A DNA stretch of 59,229 bases from Candidatus Contendibacter sp. Its GTDB lineage: Bacteria > Pseudomonadota > Gammaproteobacteria > Competibacterales > Competibacteraceae. The notes under the pieces were generated by a model that saw only the letters and a program-made list of their open reading frames with translations, did not search any database and was not told the DNA's origin. This document shows positions 17,444-26,396 of the stretch, piece after piece. The stretch covers positions 117,282 to 176,510 of the forward strand of contig JARSSP010000003.1 in assembly GCA_029624675.1 (NCBI GenBank), in the 5' to 3' direction. The position numbers and the translations under genes were made by a program. Every line of letters starts with the position of its first letter. Position 1 is the stretch's first letter.

Positions 17444-18346
17444 TCACGCCTCCCCGCCGAACAATTCCAGCAAACGCGGCAGTAACAACGCCAACTCCCC
17501 CGTCATCAAGGCGAATTCGGCGTCGAAGACGGCTTCCGGAGAGTCGGCGACGGTATCGCGTAAGGATTCGCGAATCACGTCAAGAAACTGGAGCCGGCGC
17601 ACCACCAGCGTTTCATCGAGGACGAAGGCAACCCGCTCATCCCAACTCAAGCCAAGTCGAGTCACCTGCTTGCCGGCTTGCAGGTGGCCGCGCAATTCAT
17701 CGCCAGTCAAGTCCTGACCTCGACAGCGTACGATCCCGCCCCCATCATCACCTTCGCGCAATTCGCAGGCATTGCCCAAGGCAAATCCGGCCGGTGCCTC
17801 GCCCTCGGCCAGCCAGGCGGTCATGATCACCATCGGAGACCATGCAACCCGAAGCGGCGCGACAGAAAACGCGCCCAGGGTTTTGCGCAGCGTCCCGACG
17901 ATTTCGTCGACCCCCCGCGAGCTGGCGCTATCCACCACCAGCCAACCCGCCACCGGGTCCAGATAAGCATAGCCGAGACGGCTGCGGGTCAAAGCGCGGG
18001 GTAACAAATCCTCCACGACTCGGTCGCGCAGTTCCCGCTTCTCGCGGCGACGCACCATCCCTCCTCGCTGGTCCTCGATCAGCGCGACGCGCTCGGCCAG
18101 CGTCTGGTTGACCACTGTCGCTGGCAACACTTTTTCCTCGGTCCGCAGGCAGAGCAACAGACGACCACTCACCCCATGGATCAAGTCGACCGCCCTGCGT
18201 CCCAAGGGGGGCGTCCAGCCGGCGGCGCTGGACTGATGACTAGCGCAGGGTTGGAAGGCGTGCTGTTCCAGCCGGGCCGCCAATGTCTCGACGGGCAAGG
18301 AAAACGGTTCCACCAACCGTAGTAGTGTCAGGTTTTTAAACCACAT
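17444..18346 (-). CDS. rdgC: Recombination-associated protein RdgC
   Basis: A 300-residue protein starting MWFKNLTLLRL, matching the conserved MWFKNL start of RdgC, with the family's GWTPPLGR segment and E(L)R(D)RV(V)EDLLP region. RdgC is a ring-shaped dimer that binds double-stranded DNA without sequence specificity and restrains RecA. ATG 18346 is preferred; a TTG at 18352 would add two residues. No strong ribosome site is seen. Confidence 0.9.
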   Translation of the reverse strand: MWFKNLTLLRLVEPFSLPVETLAARLEQHAFQPCASHQSSAAGWTPPLGRRAVDLIHGVSGRLLLCLRTEEKVLPATVVNQTLAERVALIEDQRGGMVRRREKRELRDRVVEDLLPRALTRSRLGYAYLDPVAGWLVVDSASSRGVDEIVGTLRKTLGAFSVAPLRVAWSPMVIMTAWLAEGEAPAGFALGNACELREGDDGGGIVRCRGQDLTGDELRGHLQAGKQVTRLGLSWDERVAFVLDETLVVRRLQFLDVIRESLRDTVADSPEAVFDAEFALMTGELALLLPRLLELFGGEA

Positions 18347-18553
18347 GAGCAATCAGTTAGGTTCACAGGGGGTGGTATTATCCGTCAATGGCGCATCGAT
18401 CGCCAAGGTTGATGGCCAACCGATCAGCTCCACTGTCTCAACCGGGTTGGATGACCCCCACGGAACGGATGAGCGACGTGCAACCCGCTCTCCACACCAG
18501 ACCGGCTGCGGCACTACCCCGCCACGGATTGCGTCGGAATGAATTTTACGCTA

Positions 18554-18568
18554 TGTTGCAACGCAACA
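18554..18568. promoter_or_regulatory. 15-bp palindrome upstream of the phasin gene (putative operator)
   Basis: The half-sites TGTTGC and GCAACA flank the spacer AAC, 38 bases before the phasin start. Phasin genes are commonly repressed by PhaR-type regulators that bind TGC-rich palindromes, so this is a reasonable operator candidate. The match to any specific consensus was not tested. Confidence 0.4.
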
Positions 18569-18605
18569 ATCGCGATCCGTGATGAACCCCTGGAGCGACC
18601 TCACC

Positions 18606-18947
18606 ATGATCCACGACGCAACGACCCAACTATCCGAGCAATACCAAAACCTGCTGGCCCCGATCATCAAGGCCAACAAGCTGTCCGCCGCCAATCTGGA
18701 AACTTTGGTCAACTTTCAGATGAGTGCCCTGCAATCCTACGTGGACATGGTAATCGGCCGGATGAAGGCGGCCGCCGAAATCAGCAATCCAACCAGTCTG
18801 CAAGACTTCATGACCGGTCAGATCGAGGCCATCGCCAGCCTACAGCGGAAGCTCATGGACGACGCCAGAATCCTGGGCGAGTTGACGGCGCGTTTCAAGG
18901 CCGAATTCGATCAACTGGCGCGGGACAGCCTGTTGGTGATCAAATAA
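18606..18947 (+). CDS. Phasin-family protein (polyhydroxyalkanoate granule-associated)
   Basis: A 113-residue, all-helical, amphipathic protein with the Phasin_2-like pattern: YQNLLAPIIKANKLSAANLE, then FQMSALQSYVDMVIGRM and a C-terminal AEFDQLARDSLLVIK. Phasins coat PHA granules and control their size and number. GGAG ten bases upstream supports ATG 18606; ATG 18582 or GTG 18579 would add eight or nine residues. No PHA synthase is in the window. Confidence 0.75.
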   Translation: MIHDATTQLSEQYQNLLAPIIKANKLSAANLETLVNFQMSALQSYVDMVIGRMKAAAEISNPTSLQDFMTGQIEAIASLQRKLMDDARILGELTARFKAEFDQLARDSLLVIK

Positions 18948-19088
18948 TCCCCGCGCGGCGTTTCCCCAACGGTTCCGCGCCACGCGGGACCACGCCCATT
19001 TCGTCAAACGCGCCAGCGCGACCCCCACCCGGCGCGTTTGCTATCATTGCCTATCACCTCGCCTCCACTCGCCACCCCCTTTCCCCCA

Positions 19089-20177
19089 ATGCCCAAGACC
19101 CGGATCGTCGTCGGCCTCTCCGGCGGCGTGGATTCCTCGGTCGCCGCCCTGCTACTGGTCGAGCAGGGCCATGACGTGCACGCTGTTTTCATGAAAAACT
19201 GGGAGGACGCCCAGGATACCGGCTACTGCGCCGCCGCCGAGGATCTTGAGGACGCGCGGTCAGTGTGTGAAACGCTCGGCATTCCGTTGCATACCGTCAA
19301 TTTCACCGCCGAGTACCGCGACCGAGTATTTCACTACTTTCTGGACGAATACCGGGCGGGCCGGACCCCCAACCCGGACGTGCTGTGCAATACCGAGATC
19401 AAGTTCAAGGCGTTTCTTGACCACGCCCGGCGGTTGGGCGCCGACCGGATCGCCACCGGCCACTACGCCCGCCGCGTGGAGCAAAACGGGCATTGCCTGC
19501 TGCTCAAGGGTTGCGACCCCGACAAGGATCAGAGTTACTTCCTGCACGGCCTCGACCAAGCGCAACTGGCCAGCGCGCTTTTTCCCATCGGCGGGCTGCG
19601 CAAGCGCCAGGTGCGGGAACGGGCCACCGCCGCCGGTCTGGTCACCCACGACAAGAAGGACAGCACCGGTATTTGCTTCATCGGCGAGCGCCGGTTCCGC
19701 GACTTCCTCAATCGCTACCTACCCGCCCAGCCCGGCCCAATCCAGACGCCGGAGGGTGAAGTCCTCGGCAAGCACGCCGGTCTGATGTTTCACACCATCG
19801 GCCAACGACAAGGACTCGGCATCGGCGGTCGCCGGGAGGGCAGCGGCGAACCCTGGTACGTCGCCAGCAAGGAACTGGAACACAACACGTTGATCGTGGT
19901 CCAGGGTCGCGACCATCCCCTCCTGTTCCACCGCCGGCTGCGCGCCGTCGCGCCGCATTGGATCGCCGGCGAGCCACCCGCCGCCCCCTGGTCCTGCCAA
20001 GCCAAGATTCGCTACCGGCAACCGGATCAGTCTTGCGTGCTGGAAAGGCTGGACGCCCACGCCCTCAACGTGAGTTTTACCGAACCGCAGCGGGCGATCG
20101 CGCCGGGCCAATCGGTGGTTTTTTACCGCGACGACGTGTGTCTGGGTGGCGGAATCATCGCCGCCGCCTACGATTGA
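19089..20177 (+). CDS. mnmA: tRNA-specific 2-thiouridylase MnmA
   Basis: A 362-residue enzyme that thiolates U34 of tRNAs for Lys, Glu and Gln, using ATP and sulfur passed through the TusE relay. The PP-loop is SGGVDSS (residues 10-16). The catalytic Cys pair sits in [11 protein letters not shown] and [10 protein letters not shown]. Length matches the family. hflD follows 31 bases later, an arrangement seen in Gammaproteobacteria. Confidence 0.96.
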   Translation: MPKTRIVVGLSGGVDSSVAALLLVEQGHDVHAVFMKNWEDAQDTGYCAAAEDLEDARSVCETLGIPLHTVNFTAEYRDRVFHYFLDEYRAGRTPNPDVLCNTEIKFKAFLDHARRLGADRIATGHYARRVEQNGHCLLLKGCDPDKDQSYFLHGLDQAQLASALFPIGGLRKRQVRERATAAGLVTHDKKDSTGICFIGERRFRDFLNRYLPAQPGPIQTPEGEVLGKHAGLMFHTIGQRQGLGIGGRREGSGEPWYVASKELEHNTLIVVQGRDHPLLFHRRLRAVAPHWIAGEPPAAPWSCQAKIRYRQPDQSCVLERLDAHALNVSFTEPQRAIAPGQSVVFYRDDVCLGGGIIAAAYD

Positions 20178-20208
20178 ATCGATCCCCGCCAATCGGATTC
20201 GGAACTCC

Positions 20209-20826
20209 ATGCCTCAAACCGACCACGACCGCGCCATCGCCCTCGCCGGCGTCATGCAGGCTGTCGATCTCGTTCGCAACATCGCCCGGCGTGGCCAGGC
20301 GAACGCGGACGATACCACAACCTGTTTGACCAGCCTGATCCAGATCGATGCCACCAGCAGCGCCGCCATCTACGGCGGCATCGCGCGCCTGCGCACCGGA
20401 TTACGCCTGCTCGAACAGCAGCTCGACCACCCGCGCGACATGGAGCTGACCCGCTACGCGGTCGCGCTGCTCGGCCTGGAGCGCAAGCTAGCCCGACGAC
20501 CGGAGTTACTGGCAGCCATCCGCGCCGGCCTTGAGGAGGTGATTCGCAACCTGCCGCATTTCCCCGTCGATCACGGTAATACCATCGCCCGCTTCGCCGA
20601 TCTTTATCTCAACAGCCTCAGCACCCTGACGCCGCGCATCATGGTCAGCGGCGACCCAGTCCATCTGAACAACTCGGACAACGCCAACCGGATTCGGGCG
20701 CTGTTGCTGGCTGGTGTCCGAGCGGCGATCCTGTGGCGACAGAGCGGTGGCAGCCGATTGACGCTGTTGCTACGCCGCAATCCGCTACTGCGGGAAACTC
20801 GGCGGCTGTTGGCGAGTTTGGATTGA
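20209..20826 (+). CDS. hflD: High frequency lysogenization protein HflD homologue
   Basis: A 205-residue helical protein matching HflD (formerly YcfC): AIALAGVMQAVDLVRNIAR at the start and GNTIARFADLYLNSLSTLTPRIMV later, the family's most conserved part. HflD is a peripheral membrane protein that in E. coli binds the phage lambda CII protein; its normal cellular role is unclear. It directly follows mnmA on the same strand. Confidence 0.92.
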   Translation: MPQTDHDRAIALAGVMQAVDLVRNIARRGQANADDTTTCLTSLIQIDATSSAAIYGGIARLRTGLRLLEQQLDHPRDMELTRYAVALLGLERKLARRPELLAAIRAGLEEVIRNLPHFPVDHGNTIARFADLYLNSLSTLTPRIMVSGDPVHLNNSDNANRIRALLLAGVRAAILWRQSGGSRLTLLLRRNPLLRETRRLLASLD

Positions 20827-20838
20827 AACGCCATCGCT

Positions 20839-22989
20839 TCAAATTTTCCGATACGCTTCCATCACGTTGGCCAGTTGCCCGATCTTGTCAAGCACCCGGC
20901 TGAGCTGCACCACATCGGTGATCTCCAAGGTCAGCCCCATCCGGGCGATGGAAGTTTCCTTGTTGGTCAGGGTATTGGCCCCCAGCACGTTCACTTGCTC
21001 GTTGGCCAGAATCGAGGTGATGTCGCGCAGCAGACCGGAACGGTCGTGGGCCACGATCATCACGTCCACCGGATAGGTTGTCGGCGTCTCGCCCCAGCTC
21101 ACCTCGATGACCCGCTCGTGATGGCGGCCGGCCAGCGCCAGTAAATTGGCGCAATCCTGCCGGTGGATGGTCACGCCGCGCCCCTGGGTGATATACCCGG
21201 CGATAGGTTCGAACGGGACCGGCCGACAGCAGTGCGCGATCTGAATCAGCAACCGCCCAACCCCACGGATTTGCACGTCGCCCTTGCCGACGCCCGACTC
21301 GACCGGCCGGGGCTTGCGGGTGATGGGGAGACTTTCCGCGACGGTTGGAGCCGTCGGCAACAGATCCTGAATCCGGGCCACCACTTGCGCCGTGGTCAGG
21401 ACCCCATGACCCAGGGCGGCGAACAGGTCATCGGTCTTGGCGAAGCTGAGCTTCTCCGCCACTTTTTCCAGCTTGAGGTGGCGGATGCCCAACCGCTGAA
21501 ATTCCCGCTCTAGGGCGGCGCGACCGGCGGCGATGCTCTTGTCCTGATCCTGCTGAATGAACCACTGCCGGATCTTGGCTCGCGCCCGGTTGGTTCTGAC
21601 ATAGCCCAGATGCGGGCTAAGCCAGTCGCGGCTGGGGCTGCCGACCTTGGCGGTCAGCACTTCCACTTGCTCGCCGTTCTTGAGCTCGTAGGTCAGCGGC
21701 ACGATGCGACCGTTGACCTTGGCGCCCCGACAACGATGGCCCACCTCGGTATGGACGTGATAGGCGAAATCCAGCGGGGTGGCGCCTTGCGCCAGCTCGA
21801 CGATGGTTCCCTTGGGAGTAATGGCGTAGACCCGATCTTGAAAGGCCTCGGCCTTGAAGCGCTCCAGCAGATCGCCTTCGTCGGCCTCATCCTCCCGATA
21901 TTCCAGCATTTGCCGCAGCCAGGCGATCTGCTGGTGAGTCGCATTACCTGACTTTGCGTCGCCCTCCTTGTAGCGCCAGTGCGCCGCGACACCCAGTTCC
22001 GCGTGCTGGTGCATGGCGGTGGTGCGGATTTGCACCTCCACCGTCCGACCTTCCGGCCCCACCACCGCCGTGTGCAAGGATTGATAGCCATTGGGCTTGG
22101 GATGGGCGATATAGTCGTCGAATTCCCGGTGGACATGATTCCAGTGGGCATGAACCACACCCAGCGCGGCGTAGCAGTCGTTCACCGTGTCCACCAGCAC
22201 CCGCACCGCCCGCACGTCGAAAATCCGCTCGAAAGCCAGCTTCTTGCGTTGCATCTTGCGCCAGATGCTGTAGATATGCTTGACTCGGCCGCCCACCTCG
22301 GCGTGGATGCCGGCCTGGCGCAGGTAGTCGCGCAACTCTTCCATGACCCGCGCGATGTAGCGCTCCCGGTCGGCGCGACGCTCGTCCAGCGCGACGGCGA
22401 TCTGCTTGTAGGTGGTCGGGTCGAGATATCGCAGCGCCAGGTCCTCCATTTCCCATTTGAGCCGGCCGATGCCCAGCCGGTTGGCCAGCGGGGTAAAGAT
22501 GTCCAGGGTTTCTCGGGCGATGCGTTGCCGCTCGTCGGCGGGAGCCCGACTCAACTGGCGCAGCGCGTGCAGGCGCATCGCCAGTTTGATCAGCACCACC
22601 CGCACGTCCTGTGCCATGGCCAACAGCATCTTGCGCAGGCTTTCCAGTTGGCGACCAGCGTGCTGGCTACTCTGGTGCAACTCGCCGATGGCGTCCAGCT
22701 TGACGATGCCGTCCACCAGTTGGGCCACCCCCGCTCCGAAATGCTCCCGCACCGCCGCTGGCTTGATCCGGCCCGTCGCCACTGGCTCGTGCAGCAGGGC
22801 GGCCGTCACGACTTCGTGATCGACGCGCAGGTCGGCCAGCAGATCGGCCACCGCCAGATCGGGCTGGCCACCCAATTCGTAAGCCCACCGCATGTTCTTG
22901 ATCTGCTCGGGCGACCATGGAGCTTGCAAGGTGCCTAGCCATGTATCGAAATCCGCGCCGGTCAGCGCGGCTTGTCTGAAAGCGACCAT
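20839..22989 (-). CDS. relA: GTP pyrophosphokinase RelA
   Basis: A 716-residue RelA/SpoT-family enzyme making (p)ppGpp during amino acid starvation. Order: degenerate HD region, synthetase domain with HREFDDYIAHPKPNGYQS, TGS domain (VYAITPKGTIVELAQGATPL) and a C-terminal ACT domain. The EFDD (ExDD) motif is that of monofunctional RelA; bifunctional enzymes have RxKD. The hydrolase HD motif is lost: LLHEP replaces the HDxxED signature. So it should synthesise only, and a SpoT must be elsewhere. ATG 22989 is preferred; a GTG at 23028 has a poorly spaced ribosome site. Confidence 0.93.
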   Translation of the reverse strand: MVAFRQAALTGADFDTWLGTLQAPWSPEQIKNMRWAYELGGQPDLAVADLLADLRVDHEVVTAALLHEPVATGRIKPAAVREHFGAGVAQLVDGIVKLDAIGELHQSSQHAGRQLESLRKMLLAMAQDVRVVLIKLAMRLHALRQLSRAPADERQRIARETLDIFTPLANRLGIGRLKWEMEDLALRYLDPTTYKQIAVALDERRADRERYIARVMEELRDYLRQAGIHAEVGGRVKHIYSIWRKMQRKKLAFERIFDVRAVRVLVDTVNDCYAALGVVHAHWNHVHREFDDYIAHPKPNGYQSLHTAVVGPEGRTVEVQIRTTAMHQHAELGVAAHWRYKEGDAKSGNATHQQIAWLRQMLEYREDEADEGDLLERFKAEAFQDRVYAITPKGTIVELAQGATPLDFAYHVHTEVGHRCRGAKVNGRIVPLTYELKNGEQVEVLTAKVGSPSRDWLSPHLGYVRTNRARAKIRQWFIQQDQDKSIAAGRAALEREFQRLGIRHLKLEKVAEKLSFAKTDDLFAALGHGVLTTAQVVARIQDLLPTAPTVAESLPITRKPRPVESGVGKGDVQIRGVGRLLIQIAHCCRPVPFEPIAGYITQGRGVTIHRQDCANLLALAGRHHERVIEVSWGETPTTYPVDVMIVAHDRSGLLRDITSILANEQVNVLGANTLTNKETSIARMGLTLEITDVVQLSRVLDKIGQLANVMEAYRKI

Positions 22990-23115
22990 GAGGCGCCCCG
23001 TAATAACGATTCGAAATGGCGCGGCCACTCCCTCGCTGGACAGCGACCGGGCGCGGGGTTCGGAACAAATGGACGTGAGGGGTGGGATAGGGAAAGCGCG
23101 GGGGCTGGGCCCACA

Positions 23116-23144
23116 TCCTCCCCGTTGCCGAGGCGTGGGGAGGA
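23116..23144 (-). terminator. Hairpin downstream of the cytochrome c gene
   Basis: An 8-base perfect stem, TCCTCCCC with GGGGAGGA, and a 13-base loop. No T-run follows, so termination function is doubtful. Confidence 0.3.
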
Positions 23145-23164
23145 CCGAGCGGGCAAGACGCGGC

Positions 23165-23557
23165 CTAGTTGTTCTTGGCGCCCTGATCCACCCATTTACG
23201 AATCGTGGTCAGCTCCGCTTCTGGCAGCTTGACCTTGCCATGCGGCATCTGGATGGAAGGATTCACGCCAGGACGGCCCTCGATCAACCGGTTCAGGCTG
23301 CTGTTGAGGCTCTGCCCCGGAACGATGACCGGCCCGATCTTGGTACCCTTCATCAGTTCCTCGTAGGTGCTCAGCGCCAGACCGCTTTTCTGATAACCCT
23401 CCTTGTCGGGCGCGACATGGCACTCCAGGCACTTCGCCTTCAGAATCGGATAAACGTCTTTTTTAAAGCTCACCGTCTGTTCGGAGCCGCCGCCGCAACC
23501 CGCCAGCGCGCCGAACCCCAGAACCAACGCGGACACAAGCAATTGACGAGAATTCAT
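23165..23557 (-). CDS. Cytochrome c lipoprotein
   Basis: A 130-residue protein. A lipoprotein signal peptide ends in ALAG-C21. The single haem-binding site is CLECH (43-47), with downstream IQMPHGK offering the likely axial Met. The pattern FKKDVYPILKAKCLECH is typical of PSCyt1-like cytochromes found in planctomycetes and many proteobacteria. It would be anchored in the outer or inner membrane and face the periplasm. The electron partner is unknown. Confidence 0.82.
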   Translation of the reverse strand: MNSRQLLVSALVLGFGALAGCGGGSEQTVSFKKDVYPILKAKCLECHVAPDKEGYQKSGLALSTYEELMKGTKIGPVIVPGQSLNSSLNRLIEGRPGVNPSIQMPHGKVKLPEAELTTIRKWVDQGAKNN

Positions 23558-23970
23558 GGATCGTCCCTTGGATGAGTTATTTTCGATGAGTTTGGATGAT
23601 GCCGCGCTAATCTTATCAAATTACGGCGAGCGGGGATGCCATGGCGGCGCGAATCGTCGTTCAGCCCCGAAACCGTCCCCCAGACCTTCATCCTGGCTGG
23701 AGCCGATCCGCGAGACACGCTCATTCCCGGCGCGACGGCGCTTCCCGTCCATCATCCCATCATCCGCTTTATCCTCACGGAAAACCACCCTTTACCGATT
23801 CAGCGTTATACTAGGCAGTCAAAATGCACGGCGCCCCGATTCCGATTGTCCGCCATTTTTCGATACATCCAGCGAAGCCGTGGCGCTTGCGACATCGTCC
23901 ATCGAAACCGTTCGCGGTTCGCAGCGTCACCCGCCGCCGCGCCTGGCCTCAACCGTCAACATAAAACAGG
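23558..23970. other. 413-base gap between the divergent cytochrome c and glgB genes
   Basis: No convincing gene. Two short open frames on the plus strand (23556-24038 and 23636-23974) overlap glgB and lack ribosome sites and coding-like composition. Promoters for both flanking genes must lie here, but no strong box can be named. Confidence 0.5.
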
Positions 23971-26310
23971 ATGAAAAACGTGACGAGCCCAAAACTTCAA
24001 CCCGAATTGCAACGCATCCTCGAAGCCCGCCATCATGATCCCTTTGCCGTGCTGGGCCGTCATCCCCAGGATAAGAAGGTCGTGGTGCGCGCCCATCTGC
24101 CTTATGCCCAGGAAGTCCACATCGCCGAGGGCAATTTGCCGCTGCAACGCATTCCCAATACCGATCTGTTCGAGTGGCAGGGCAAGCCCGATCAGATTCC
24201 GGAACGCTACCGGCTGATCTGGCGCGATTCCGATCATCACGAGCATATTTCCTACGACCCCTACTGCTTTCCGCCGCAACTCGGCGATTTCGATCTGTAC
24301 CTGTTCGGGGAGGGCAAGCACTGGCACGCTTACCGCTTCCTGGGCGCGCATCCGCACGAGACCGATAATGTCGCCGGCGTGCTGTTCGCGGTCTGGGCGC
24401 CCAGCGCCGAGCGGGTCAGCGTGGTCGGCAGCTTCAACCGCTGGGATGGCCGGGTGCATCCGATGCGGGTGCGCGGCGGCAGCGGCGTGTGGGAGTTGTT
24501 CATTCCCAATCTGTACCCGGGCGACCTGTACAAGTTCGAGATTCGCAACCGCCATAGCGGCGCCATCCTGCTGAAATCCGACCCCTACGGCCAGCAGTTC
24601 GAAATGCGCCCCAGCACCGCCGGCATCGTTCCCAAGCCCGATACCTACGCCTGGCGCGACGCGGACTGGCTGGAGAAGCGTAAAAATTCGGACTGGCTCC
24701 ACCAACCGATGTCCATCTACGAAGTTCATCTCGGCTCGTGGCGACGCGGACCGGAAGGCGAATTTTTGAACTACCGCGACATCGCCCATCAACTCGTCGA
24801 TTACGTCAAGGAACTGGGGTTTAGCCACATCGAGCTGCTGCCGATCACCGAACACCCCTACGATGCCTCCTGGGGCTATCAGACCACCGGCTATTACGCG
24901 CCCACCAGCCGTTTCGGCACGCCGGACGATTTTCGCTACTTCATGGATTACTGCCACCAGCACGGGGTGGGCGTGATTCTCGACTGGGTGCCGGCGCACT
25001 TCCCCAAGGACGCCCACGCCCTGGCGCGCTTTGACGGCGAGGCGCTGTACGAGCACACCGATCCCCGCAAGGGCGAGCATCTGGACTGGGGTACACTGAT
25101 CTTCAACTTCGGCCGCTACGAGGTGAAGAATTTCCTGCTGTCCAGCGCCCTGTACTGGATCGAGGAATTCCATCTCGACGGCTTGCGGGTGGACGCGGTC
25201 GCCTCGATGCTGTATCTGGACTATTCGCGCAAGGAAGGCGAATGGATCCCCAACAAGTACGGCGGGCGTGAAAATCTGGAAGCCATCGACTTCCTGCGCG
25301 AACTCAACACCGTGGTGCACAGCGAGCATCCCGGCGCGCTGGTGATCGCCGAGGAATCGACCTCCTGGCCGCAGGTCACCCGCCCCACCTATCTGGGCGG
25401 TCTGGGTTTCAGCATGAAGTGGAACATGGGCTGGATGAACGACACCCTGCGCTACATGGCGCAGAATCCGATCCATCGCAAGTACCACCACGACCTGCTG
25501 ACCTTCAGCATGTTGTACTGCTTCACCGAGAACTTCATGTTGCCGTTCTCGCACGACGAGGTGGTGCACGGCAAGGGCTCAATGATCAACAAGATGCCCG
25601 GTGACGAATGGCAGCGCTTCGCCAATCTGCGGTTGTTGTACACCTATATGTTCACCCATCCCGGCAAGAAGCTGCTCTTCATGGGCACCGAGTTCGGCCA
25701 GGGCCACGAATGGAACAGCGCCAACCCCATCGACTGGTGGGTGCTCCAGTTCCACTTCCATCAGGGGATGCAACTACTGGTCAAGGATTTGAATCGGATC
25801 TATCACAGCGACCCGACCCTGCACCACCACGAGTTTGAATGGCAGGGTTTCAGTTGGATCGACTGTCACGACGCCGATCAGTCCATCCTGAGTTATCTGC
25901 GCAAGAAAGACGACGATTTTCTGGTGGTCGTGGTCAGCTTCACGCCGGTGCCGCGCCAAGATTACCGGATCGGGGTGCCGCGTGCGGGCCGTTATACGGA
26001 AATTTTCAATTCCGATTCGCATTTCTATGGGGGCAGCGGCGTCGGCAACGGCGGCGTCGAGCTGATCGCCGAAGAACGACCCTGGATGGAGCAACCCTAC
26101 TCCATCAGCATCACCGTGCCGCCGCTGGGTGGAATCATTCTCAGGCCCGAACCTCCGCCAAAGCCGGTCGTGGTCGCCGCCCTTGAAGCCGAGGAACCTC
26201 TGGCGGCCGAAACCCTGGAGGCGGAAGCGGAGGCGCTCGCGCCTGAAGCGCCTGTCGCGGTCAAACCCACGCCCGTCGTCGAGGCAGAGGAACTGGCCCA
26301 GCCGGAATAA
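23971..26310 (+). CDS. glgB: 1,4-alpha-glucan branching enzyme GlgB with acidic C-terminal tail
   Basis: A 779-residue GH13 enzyme that adds alpha-1,6 branches to glycogen. The N-terminal module has [10 protein letters not shown], and the CBM48-like region precedes the barrel. Catalytic motifs are [19 protein letters not shown] (nucleophile Asp), [10 protein letters not shown] (acid Glu) and FSHDEVVHG. The usual protein ends about where [16 protein letters not shown] occurs. This one continues for about 55 residues rich in Ala, Glu and Pro ([16 protein letters not shown] onward). E. coli GlgB has 728 residues. The ATG at 23971 and a GTG three codons later are both possible starts. No other glg gene is adjacent. 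Confidence 0.94.
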   Translation: MKNVTSPKLQPELQRILEARHHDPFAVLGRHPQDKKVVVRAHLPYAQEVHIAEGNLPLQRIPNTDLFEWQGKPDQIPERYRLIWRDSDHHEHISYDPYCFPPQLGDFDLYLFGEGKHWHAYRFLGAHPHETDNVAGVLFAVWAPSAERVSVVGSFNRWDGRVHPMRVRGGSGVWELFIPNLYPGDLYKFEIRNRHSGAILLKSDPYGQQFEMRPSTAGIVPKPDTYAWRDADWLEKRKNSDWLHQPMSIYEVHLGSWRRGPEGEFLNYRDIAHQLVDYVKELGFSHIELLPITEHPYDASWGYQTTGYYAPTSRFGTPDDFRYFMDYCHQHGVGVILDWVPAHFPKDAHALARFDGEALYEHTDPRKGEHLDWGTLIFNFGRYEVKNFLLSSALYWIEEFHLDGLRVDAVASMLYLDYSRKEGEWIPNKYGGRENLEAIDFLRELNTVVHSEHPGALVIAEESTSWPQVTRPTYLGGLGFSMKWNMGWMNDTLRYMAQNPIHRKYHHDLLTFSMLYCFTENFMLPFSHDEVVHGKGSMINKMPGDEWQRFANLRLLYTYMFTHPGKKLLFMGTEFGQGHEWNSANPIDWWVLQFHFHQGMQLLVKDLNRIYHSDPTLHHHEFEWQGFSWIDCHDADQSILSYLRKKDDDFLVVVVSFTPVPRQDYRIGVPRAGRYTEIFNSDSHFYGGSGVGNGGVELIAEERPWMEQPYSISITVPPLGGIILRPEPPPKPVVVAALEAEEPLAAETLEAEAEALAPEAPVAVKPTPVVEAEELAQPE

Positions 26311-26338
26311 GCGGATAGGTTCGACGCTGGAAGTCACT

Positions 26339-26364
26339 GGGGCGCGGATCGAAACCCGCGCCCC
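26339..26364. terminator. GC-rich hairpin between the convergent glgB and CoA-transferase genes
   Basis: A perfect 9-base stem, GGGGCGCGG with CCGCGCCCC, around an 8-base loop. It sits 28 bases after the glgB stop. It lacks a good T-run on either strand, so it may block or slow transcription in both directions. Confidence 0.5.
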
Positions 26365-26396
26365 GCATCGTTTGGGAGACCGCCTGAAAACCCCTC

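Noticed and set aside
23556..24038. Open frames in the cytochrome c to glgB gap
   Set aside because: They overlap glgB, lack ribosome sites, and have no recognisable family features.
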